DNA from: Leptidea sinapis
Lineage: Eukaryota > Arthropoda > Insecta > Lepidoptera > Pieridae
DNA: 64,000 nt
Direction of reading: 5' to 3'
NCBI RefSeq assembly: GCF_905404315.1
Contig: NC_066269.1
Span: forward strand, 10,362,501-10,426,500
Below, in pieces: positions 56,331 to 64,000 of this stretch (within the stretch, counting starts at the first letter, position 1; every line of letters begins with the position of its first letter). A program made the position numbers and the translations under genes. The notes beneath the pieces were generated by a model, which ran no database searches, was not told the DNA's origin, and saw only the letters and a program-made list of their open reading frames with translations.

Positions 56331-56635
56331 CCGTAACCGCACACACACTAGAATAAAGGTGCTCCACTTGCTAATATCACAGCGCGGAGTCCTTCTTTTT
56401 TTACTAGTCCGTGGTTTGATAATAATAATTGAAAATGATACAAGACATATGCGAGGGTAGACATATGTCTACTGTTCGGCAATGTCACGACGGTTTAACA
56501 AATCAATTAAGAGTTTATCCCCAAATCACGTTAACAAAGCATGTTGCAATGACTCAGCCATTTACGATCCCTCAAATTAATAACCAACGGTTATTTCAAG
56601 CTCTCATAATGTTATTATCTATGTATTAATAATAC

Positions 56636-57448
56636 CTAGCTGATACCCCGCGACTTCGTCCGCGTACACACAGCACCGAGCGGCACTTCACTTACATCTT
56701 GAATATAGAACACGAAACAAAGAACACTTCTGAATTATGCTGTTGCGACAATTATTGTAGCTAATAATGTGTTCTGCAAAGTCGTAAAAAGGTATAAAAG
56801 GCATTTATTTTCTTAAAATTGATCCCTTTAGAGTTTTTATTGATGTCATTTCTAGTATACTAGATACTACTACCGCTTCGGAAACAAATGGCGCTCTGAG
56901 AGAGTAGAAGCGGCGGAAGAAACATTTTTTTTTTTGCGCTCATTTAAATAAAAATATACAAAATTGTACATTCATTTCTATCGCTATAACATAATCATAA
57001 TCTAGTCCCAGGATGTGATCATTTAGATATTCAGCTGAGGAGTAATAGGATTTACGACAGAGCCATTTTTTAATAAAACATTTCAATTTATTTATAGATA
57101 ATGCCTGAACAGTGACTGGGACTTTATTATAAAAGTGTATACATTTACTCTTAAAACTATTTTGTATCATAAAACTTTGTACATTATTTTACTCTCTCAT
57201 TAATAGTTTTCGCAGCGCACGCGATGTATAGAATATTTTAGGTATTTTTTACACCTTGGCACATTAATGGAGTTTTAGTAAGGATCCCTAATTTTTTGGA
57301 AATATAATATAGTCTATAACACTCGGGGATAGTGTAGCTTCCTAACAATGAAAGAATTTTTCAAATCGGTTCAGTAGTTTCGGAGCCTATTCAATGCAAA
57401 CAAACAATCAAATATTTCCTCTTTATAATATTAAGTATAGAATATAGA
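56636..57448 (-). mobile_element. Helitron-like element split by a LINE tail
   Basis: Same family as 25542-25917. Reading the minus strand, the 5' part (57448 to about 57185) has GAATAGGCTCCGAAACTACT and GAACCGATTTGAAAAATTCT. The 3' part (about 56790 to 56636) has GTACGCGGACGAAGTCGCGG and GGTATCAGCTAG. The two are separated by about 400 bp of LINE family B. The base after CTAG is G here, not T. Confidence 0.75.
56790..57185 (-). pseudogene. LINE family B copy inside the Helitron-like element
   Basis: The minus frame from 57170 has KSKCIHFYNKVPVTVQALSI, NKLKCFIKKWLCRKSYYSSA and EYLNDHILGLD, the C-terminus of a Jockey/CR1-like protein, with stop near 56940. The 3' untranslated region with CGCTTCGGAAACAAATGGCG follows. 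It is inserted in the same orientation as its host element. Confidence 0.75.
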
Positions 57449-58016
57449 TAGTATAGATAAACGAATAATTTTAGTTAGACTTTTACTTGCAAAAATTGAC
57501 AGAATTATTAAACCTAACAATAAGATATCAACTGCTCATAGCCATTACAAGTTACTCGAGTAATTTGTGAGTAGTTTTTTATTGAATCACTTTGCAATAA
57601 TTGTAATAAAAGTTATTTTTTAAAATGATGCAGTTGTAAGTAATAAAGATAAAAAAAATTACGAAGTAACAAAAGCGTGTTGTGGTATTAGAACACGAAA
57701 CGCTTGCAACTGATTTAATTTAAGTAAAGAGTCTTCATACGAGTACCGGTACGCAAGCGAGCAAACCGGTAACCGCATCCCACCGTCGCTCGGTATACGT
57801 TTACCTCTCATATTAGACAACTTTTTCCTAGTTTATAATAAATATATGTAATTATAATTTGTTTTAAAGATATAGATATACCTATCACATTGTAGTACTT
57901 TAAAACCATTTTAACCTTTGTTTTGAACTCGCTTGGTTTTAATATTATACATTATTGTCATAGACAAACCGACAGATGAGTCTTAGTCTAGAGTAATCTA
58001 GCCGGGACTCACATAC
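57449..58016. other. Stretch with no recognised feature
   Basis: AT-rich DNA before the hAT-like MITE. No gene or repeat match. Confidence 0.45.
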
Positions 58017-58288
58017 TTCATAACCAAGGGTGTGCATGCAGGAAATTAGGCAGTGCCTACCTCGATATAAACCGAAATAAATATAGCACTAGTGTTAAAG
58101 TTGAATTAGTTTAATTTGGTTCCGTTATTTTATAACCAAACTTGTATTGAACGCCCACTCATAAAATTTTACGCTAGATACTAAATACCAAGTATAACAA
58201 TCTTTTCATATTCCAAAGCTCAACTATGACTAGTTAGTTCCACAGTACCTACCTTGCTAGAAAACTAATGCACGCCCCTGTTCATAAC
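58017..58288. mobile_element. hAT-like MITE, copy 2, with 8-bp target duplication
   Basis: Element 58025-58280 (256 bp), duplication TTCATAAC at 58017-58024 and 58281-58288. It is the reverse orientation of copy 1: CAAGGGTGTGCATGCAGGAA and AGGCAGTGCCTACCTCGA on the left, CTTGCTAGAAAACTAATGCA and CGCCCCTG on the right. TTTGGTTCCGTTATTTT in the body is shared with copy 1 inverted. Confidence 0.9.
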
Positions 58289-58552
58289 CTGTAGATATTT
58301 TCATTTACATAAAATATGAATACCTATCCAGTAAAAATTTGAAATGCGTCATTATTTATGTATATATTTATACGTGTCCTCAGTAGCTTTTATTCACATT
58401 GTTAACATCAAACAATAAAATATTTTCATAAAAAGTTACCCTCTTGTTCAACCCTTTACGGCCCGGCCCACCTACAAGATTGCCGTTTACCTTTTCAATA
58501 TTTCTCGTTATGTAGTCTGGTGACAGGTCTTTTGATCTATCAGTTTTAACGT

Positions 58553-58832
58553 TTACCAGTGGGAGGCTCCTATTTCTGCCGTGAAGCAGCAATGTATAAG
58601 CATTACTGCGTTTCGGTCGGAAGGGCGCCGTACCTAGTGAAATAACTGGGTAAATGAGACTTAACATCTTATCTCAAGGTGATGAGCGCACTTGTAGTGC
58701 CGCTCAGAATTTTTGGGTTTTTCAAGAATCATGAGCGGCACATCGTTGTAATGGGCGGAGCGTAGCAATTACCATCCGCTGAATGTCCTGCTCGTCTGGT
58801 CCCAAAAAGAGGGGTATTATCATAAAAAAACT
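58553..58832 (+). repeat. Element A, copy 15 (5' internal deletion)
   Basis: Starts CCAGTGGGAGGCTCC and jumps directly to TATTTCTGCCGTGAAGCAGC, missing about 45 bp. It ends with ATTATCATAAAAAAA. Confidence 0.9.
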
Positions 58833-58984
58833 ACCGGTCGTTTTCAATATTCGATCCGTAGTTTAAGATAACTTATACTTACTTCAGAACAGTTATAAAT
58901 TATTAGTGATTCTACATGATTATAGCATTAAAAACACCTTTCTGTAAGAGAAAAAAACGGTGAAACAAATACGCTTCTTACGAA

Positions 58985-59082
58985 CGCTGCCAACTTCACG
59001 TGGCAACTGATATGGCAATATTGAACACCACCAAATATAGTTAAGACCGGTGAATGCGGACGAAGTAACGGGTAACAGCTAG
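58985..59082 (+). mobile_element. Helitron-like 3' end
   Basis: GAATGCGGACGAAGTAACGG then GTAACAGCTAG|T is the 3' terminus of the 25542 family. The 5' end is not recognisable upstream, so the left border is arbitrary. Confidence 0.5.
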
Positions 59083-59099
59083 TAGGTAATAAAATCTTT

Positions 59100-59345
59100 A
59101 TAATATATTAAAAGCTGTTTGTTATTTTTAAGTGGGATATCACTTCTGGGATTAAATATACAAATTTATTTTGTACCAAAGTTCACGGACGACGCGGGAC
59201 TCGAATCCGCGTCTCTCGGGTTCGGTCCGAGCGCTCTTACCAAATGAGTGACCGTTCAAGTGACCGACCGAAATTTTGGAACCTATGTCTTGCTCATGGC
59301 TCAGGCTGTGACTCCAATCTCGAGTAAGTTTTCTAACATGCAATT
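59100..59345 (-). mobile_element. tRNA-derived SINE, copy 2
   Basis: On the minus strand the core has GGTCACTCATTTGGTAAGAG (A box region), CGCTCGGACCGAACCC and GCGGATTCGAGTCCCGCG (B box). The tail AATCCCAGAAGTGATATCCC and ACTTAAAAA matches copy 1. The leader before the core contains TTGCATGTTAGAAAACTTAC, GAGCAAGACATAGG and GGTCACTTGAACGG. Confidence 0.8.
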
Positions 59346-59384
59346 ATTGGGGTTGAGCAAATTATATAAAGTAGATCCTGTAGA

Positions 59385-59560
59385 TGGAGCCAAAACCTGA
59401 ATGTTGAACAATACATACCAAGATTTGCGATCGATGCGTCACTCGCACGGTTTGCTCAGTTGGTAACAGCGCTCGGACGGAACCCGATGGAAGGCGGGTT
59501 TGAGTCCCGCATCGTCCAGGAATTTTGTTACAAACTAAATTTAAAAAAAAAGCTGTCCAT
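59385..59560 (+). mobile_element. tRNA-derived SINE, copy 3, inverted to copy 2
   Basis: The core has GGTTTGCTCAGTTGGTAACA, GCGCTCGGACGGAACCCGAT and GGCGGGTTTGAGTCCCGC. The leader TACCAAGATTTGCGATCGAT and GCGTCACTCGCACGG corresponds to that of copy 1. The AATCCCAGAAGTG tail is not found. This copy and copy 2 face each other across about 40 bp. Confidence 0.75.
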
Positions 59561-59639
59561 TAACCTTTTTGTTAAATTAAATATTGCTGTGAGTTCTGCA
59601 AAAATAACGAATCCAAAAAAGTTTTGTCTGTTTGTTCGT

Positions 59640-59775
59640 TTGTTTTTCTGTATGGTGTGTCCGGGCAAAACGCTAAAAGGTGTTCTTCACTTCACTTCTA
59701 ACACTACCACCGCTTCTGAACCAAATGGCGCTCTGAGAGAGAGGAAGCGGCGTAAGAATTTCTCCCAGCATTAAT
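59640..59775 (-). mobile_element. LINE family B, short 3' fragment
   Basis: ACTACCACCGCTTCTGAACC, AAATGGCGCTCTGAGAGAGA and a GGAAGCGGCGTAAGAATTTC box match 8755-8800 and 56870-56915. Confidence 0.7.
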
Positions 59776-60364
59776 TTTTTGTCGGCGGTACCTTTAATTA
59801 CAGCCTTATAAAAGACATTATTCATGCTAATTAGACATATTGCTTAAAATATTTTAATAATGCTACAAAAGGATGTAGTTTTAGTAATTAAAAACCATAA
59901 TTTACTATATTTATGATGGAGAAAAGCTCCCTTCCCTAAAAAAATAGATAATGTCCAATGATTGTTACACCCGTTACCATGGCAACGATTATCATTAACC
60001 AAACGCAATTACTAATCGATTTACGTAAATTATTCACCGATTGATTCTGGTTCACAGTTTTGGCTGAGTGCTTTGCGTGTTAACTGTCCTTTATATTGCG
60101 GGTAGATTGAAAACAAATTGACACTCAGGAGTATCGGACATTATTTGCTTTTTGATTGTAATAGATATTATTTTTATGTAGGCCATCAATTGAGTCCCGT
60201 CGGGTGACTTTACGCAGCTATGATCGATTTTATTTTATATGCTGGTAAAGCTATTTAAGCAATTGGCATAGAGGTTTTTAGTCGGTAGGTGGTCGAGACC
60301 GATATAAGCGCCCTGTATCAGGGCCCAAATAAATTTCCTCCTCCCGAAGAAAAAACCCAAATCT
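59776..60364. other. Stretch with no recognised feature
   Basis: No coding or repeat signal was recognised. The overlapping minus-strand frames at 60235-60463 are not supported by any domain. Confidence 0.4.
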
Positions 60365-60560
60365 TTTTTTAGGGTTCCGTACACAATAACTGTCGGTCCT
60401 TCCGATTCGAAAGGTGTATTGAATAAAAACATGATAGAGAATTTCAAAATGGCCGCCATGCATATTTAAAATGTATCCGAAGGGTAACCAGCGGGAACCC
60501 TATTAAGTATTATATCTCCGCCGTCCGTCCGACTGTCAGCGGGCCGTATTATGAACCGCA
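60365..60560. repeat. Dispersed repeat I, copy 2
   Basis: AGGGTTCCGTACACAATAAC at the start, CAGCGGGAACCCTATTAAGT, GCCGTCCGTCCGACTGTCAG and CGGGCCGTATTATGAACCGC. It matches the order of words at 31135-31260. Confidence 0.6.
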
Positions 60561-60915
60561 ATAGTTAGGATCCGACTTGGGGTCGGAATTCGGATGACGG
60601 AAGTAGGTGTTCACATCTACCGATCATCGACCGAATCAATCTCCCTGATGCGCGTGCGTCAAACTCCAGCAGCGAAACGAAAATGGCTGTTGCGTGCATG
60701 CGGGGATGGGACGCATTTCCACTGTCCGAACGAGTGTCGATGGAATGAACTTTGATTGGAACTTCGTAGTGACAAAACTTCCGATTGAAGAGTTAGATCC
60801 GGTTTTTTAATCGGATCGGACAGATGGAATCAGACCCGGTTTCCATACAGATTGTAAAGCCACTCGAACTTCAGCCCGATAGTCGGATCCGACCTAATGG
60901 AAACCGGGCTTTGGA
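60561..60915. repeat. Possible MITE with a 12-bp hairpin
   Basis: CCCGGTTTCCAT at 60835 pairs perfectly with ATGGAAACCGGG at 60897. GGATCCGAC words recur at 60568 and 60884. Element ends were not set. Confidence 0.4.
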
Positions 60916-61469
60916 CAGCTGAAGTTTAAAATCGGTAGCAGCAATACACCCTGTATTACTGTCACATTTTTTTGCCATATTGAAATATTATATCGATTGA
61001 CAAATGGCATACAATTTAGATTTTAAACTAACGAGCGAATATTGAAAGCAGCCGTAAACTGACAACAATATTATCTCAGTCCGGGCTCAGACGGTTGTTG
61101 GGGAAACGTGGGGTAGGAAGAGGGGGGGATTTGATATATTTTGTGAATAATTCACGCGAGACATCAAAATATTAATGAAAGATGGGGCGCGTAAGGATTG
61201 CGGTACACTGTACACTTTCAAGCTTTTACTGTAATTAACAACATTAATAAACTTACTTACATTATGAATTTTTATCGTGAGCTTTCGATCGGTTCTAGAT
61301 ATAACGTAATGTTACGAGTGCTATGATTGAAGATGTCAAAAGTAGAAAAAGATTTGGAGCGCGTAATAATAACGATTACATTATTTCAGACAAAAGGATT
61401 TATTTTAACAGTTCCCCAAGTCTTGCAATTATACAAGCGACCGCAATAATATATTCGCACGTCCAATGG
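60916..61469. other. Stretch with no recognised feature
   Basis: It has a G-rich block at 61110-61130. The 79-codon frame from 61323 ends inside a Jockey fragment and is not a gene. Confidence 0.4.
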
Positions 61470-61600
61470 TACGTGAAGTTTAAATTGGCGTTGAATGGCA
61501 ACAAAACGCTACTGTCACTCTTCTTTTTGCAAGAGAGCGTGGGAAGCGGTGATAACTTATAACAGACCTGCAAGCACGTTTGTCCTTTTAATAGAAAAAT
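61470..61600 (+). mobile_element. Jockey-type 3' untranslated fragment
   Basis: GCAACAAAACGCTACTGTCA, TTTGCAAGAGAGCGTGGGAA and GCGGTGATAACTTATAACAG, then AGCACGTTTGTCC. It is the forward counterpart of 28450-28660. Confidence 0.65.
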
Positions 61601-62284
61601 CAAAACATCTTTTTTTTACCTAATACGTGGCAAATAAAGTACGATTTCGAAATCGACATATTGATTTAAAAGTGTGTCAATGAGTTTCTACCTTCGGCTC
61701 TTTAAGAATAACCACTTTAATAGTGGTGGCAAATGGTAAAATATGTAACTTTTGACATTCATAAGTTTCATGACCAAAATGAACAAAGTTAATTGATTTA
61801 AACATAACAACTTAAATTAATTATTCCATTTCGATAAACCTACGGACTATAAATAGTTTTGAGACTACGCCACGATTCATGAAACTTCGCCGGATGAATA
61901 ATTAAAAATTAAAATATACCCGGTGTGCCACAAACTTTACGCGAAAATCAAGAGTGAGTGACGTCACGACTCGCGATAATTCAACTTTTGACTTGTTATT
62001 TATTTAATTTATCAAATAATTAATGAATGTTATTAATTTCAATTATTACCAGGGTGTATTATCAGCGTAATATCGCCATAATCCATACTTATGAAGTCAT
62101 TTAGCTGTTCATATTTAAAATATACTCATTGGCCAAGCGAGAGTTCGTTTTTAAATAGCAAAATAAAAAAAAAAATGTCAAACCGGAGTCGGACACTCAA
62201 GGGAAAATGTAAGGTGCATGTACATACCTTCCAAAACTTTTGAATTTTTTTTTTGAGAATTATATTTATTCTTTGTTATTATTA
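61601..62284. other. Stretch with no recognised gene
   Basis: TAACTTTTGACATTCATAAG near 61747 repeats at 23219. Otherwise AT-rich with no match. Confidence 0.4.
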
Positions 62285-62450
62285 TATAATGACTCCGCGA
62301 TCTTCAAGCATAGAGCATACTCCTTTAAAGCCGGAAGCCACATCTCTGGAGCCCTGGTTTTGCGATGTCTATGCCTCACGACTTCTCATCACTGAGTGAT
62401 GATGATGAGTTGACTTGCCCGTTTGCCCCCTCTTATATAAAAAATATTGC
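62285..62450 (+). pseudogene. Jockey-type LINE, last codons and 3' start
   Basis: GATCTTCAAGCATAGAGCAT and CTCCTTTAAAGCCGG correspond to the KKKAYSHLKG end at 49530 (with frame changes). CATCTCTGGAGCCC, TGCGATGTCTATG and CCCGTTTGCCCCCTCTTATA continue as at 49560-49655. Confidence 0.65.
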
Positions 62451-62604
62451 AGCAATAGCAAAACACACTGGCAAACAAACTTTTGCCGTCAGCTGCCGTT
62501 TAAAAACGGATGCTGCTGACAGATGTCTGACACACGGACAGACGTTTAAGTTCCCGTTGGTTAACATCTCCACTTTCAGAATGTGATATCATTATATTAT
62601 CCTA

Positions 62605-63139
62605 TCTATATATATATAAAAATGAATTGCTGTTCGTTAGTCTCGCTAAAACTCGAGAACGGCTGGATCGATTTGGCTAATTAAAGTTTTAATTGGTTTA
62701 AAAGGTTGGTTAAATATAAAAATTCGCGGAAAACAATTTTGATTTTCCTTTGATGTCTCCCCGTCGTTCAGAAATCAAATAAAAATAATAGTTTAAAATG
62801 AATAAATAATTAGAATTTTTATATCATTCTAACTTTCTCAGGAGGTAATAAATAAAATTTCTAAACCTAACCGACTAACCTAGCAAAACAAAAAAAATAG
62901 TTTATCAGAAAGCTTTAAATTGATTAACAGACTGTATCATAACTGTGTGTCAATATCAAATTGAAACCTTATAAATAGCGATTATTTCAGGAAAACTCTG
63001 TTTTGTAAGTAAGCAACATCATGTGTAAATTTTTTAATAAAAAAAGGATTGCTTTTGTTTGTTTTAAGTTTATTTTATACAAAACTTTAGGTATTTTATT
63101 TATCGATTGAGGTGGTACGAAGTCTGCCGGCTCAGCTAG
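62605..63139 (+). mobile_element. Helitron-like element, complete, second type
   Basis: It starts A|TCTATATATATATAAAAATG and continues AATTGCTGTTCGTTAGTCTC, AAAACTCGAGAACGGCTGG and ATCGATTTGGCTAATT. It ends GAGGTGGTACGAAGTCTGCC then GGCTCAGCTAG|T. The ends follow the Helitron rule, but the body is unrelated to the 25542 family. 535 bp, no protein frame. Confidence 0.7.
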
Positions 63140-63309
63140 TTTTGAATAAAAAATATTTGAATATCATGCCACAATAATAAAGATTTGTCTAAAATCAGAT
63201 CGTCTCAATAACGATGAAATAAAATTGAAATAAAAGGTTCTAAAATCAACATTTATATTTCGTGGTAGAAAATATAAACACAGAAATAGCCCATTTTTTT
63301 ATGGAAGGT

Positions 63310-63655
63310 GATATCATTTTTCTGTAACGCCAAAGGAATCACACGAGGGTTGCCAGCCTTTTAGATAATAATACGCACTATTTTTAGGTACAAGGAAGCT
63401 CATTCCACAGTTGGTTGTAACTAGAGGAAAGTTCCATGAAAACCACACTAAAACAACGCCACACATTTCCATGGTGTGTAACTTGTGGCGTGTCATGTGA
63501 AGGTGTAATTCGACGGCTGGAATCAAACAGCTCCTCCGAAACTCCCCCTGATAGATGCGGTAGAATACACACACAGTCACTCAAAGAGCGCTGAATCTTC
63601 GACAAGTCTAGCAGCCGTGTATTGAATGCGGTTTGAGCTGATACTGGTTTGCCAG
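63310..63655 (-). pseudogene. Jockey-type LINE C-terminal fragment
   Basis: The minus frame gives CVFYRIYQGEF, LIPAVELHLHM, then FLVPKNSAYYYLKGWQPSCD and SFGVTEK. These stand for CIFYRIYHGECSEELF, LIPAAEFH and the final FKKxAYSxLKG block of the copy at 49029. Upstream, VSAQTAFNTRLLDLSKIQRS is readable in another frame. Many frame breaks. Confidence 0.7.
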
Positions 63656-64000
63656 ACCAGAGATTAATAATAGTATAGTTTAATGTGCGTTTATTTATAC
63701 AGAAAAAAAAATATACTAGAACAATGAACCTAAAACTAGAAACCCAAAAAAATATAATATAATAACTAAAATATATTATTAAAAGGAGTCTAAACAAGGT
63801 TCCGAAGATATTGGCAGATACCTCGGACAAAGAATTAGTCTAGCTATTCAAAGGGGGAACGCTGCCGGTATATTAGGAACCTTGCCTAATGGAACTCCCT
63901 TTAATCGTTCAATTACATTAGTTTAGGTATTATTATTTTTTCTAAAAGATGCCCTAGCACCAACTACAGACATTTTAAGACGATCAAAAATATTTATCTT
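63656..64000. other. Stretch with no recognised feature
   Basis: AT-rich end of the window. The 148-codon minus frame at 63384-63830 is mostly low-complexity hydrophobic sequence overlapping the Jockey fragment and is not taken as a gene. Confidence 0.4.

Noticed and set aside
59430..59518. tRNA gene on the plus strand
   Set aside because: The core lies after a leader shared with other copies and fails to form good stems throughout. Classed as SINE.
63384..63830. 148-codon minus-strand frame, possible membrane protein
   Set aside because: The hydrophobic part is AT-rich low-complexity sequence, and the rest overlaps a Jockey fragment in another frame.

Overview
The window looks like a gene-poor, AT-rich piece of insect nuclear DNA, most probably from a butterfly or moth (Lepidoptera). 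This rests on the mobile elements: Helitron-like elements with A|TC...CTAG|T ends, Jockey/CR1-type and RTE-type non-LTR retrotransposons with the C-terminal motifs usual in lepidopteran genomes, tRNA-derived SINEs, mariner-family DNA transposons, and one very abundant structured repeat of about 310 bp. No operons, ribosome-binding sites or long bacterial-type reading frames occur, and the longest open frame is 252 codons, inside a dead LINE. I found no host protein-coding gene, rRNA gene or functional tRNA gene.

Layout. 0-9.5 kb: two copies of the abundant repeat (called element A here), a LINE C-terminus, a Jockey fragment and short dispersed repeats. 9.5-13.6 kb: a mariner-type transposon with TA target duplication and matching ends (10064-11006), a LINE remnant, and a transposase remnant with at least three frame breaks (12880-13510). 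13.66-16.08 kb: the clearest element, a 5'-truncated RTE-type LINE with an 11-bp target-site duplication. 16-21 kb: LINE C-termini, a reverse-transcriptase remnant, a SINE, and a LINE fragment with its 5' part inverted (19.84-20.3 kb). 21-33 kb: mostly unassigned AT-rich DNA with element A copies, a perfect 24-bp hairpin and a complete small Helitron-like element. 33-43 kb: LINE tails, foldback MITEs and mariner fragments. 43.4-48.4 kb: a dense cluster of inverted-repeat elements, with an unclassified 1.3-kb long-TIR element, a MITE carrying a nested hAT-like MITE with a perfect 8-bp target duplication, and a PIF/Harbinger-like MITE. 49-64 kb: Jockey pieces, another transposase C-terminus, a THAP-like start, a Helitron interrupted by a LINE tail, a second hAT-like MITE with a perfect 8-bp duplication, and three tRNA-related modules.

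The parts do not work together as a pathway. They are layers of mostly dead transposons, with nesting that gives relative ages. The items best worth following are the long-TIR element at 43.6-45.0 kb, the two conserved stem-loops of element A, the leader upstream of the tRNA-like part of the SINE, and a 300-400 bp repeat pair of unknown class (570-965 and 40855-41225). Family names come from remembered motifs. No database search was run.
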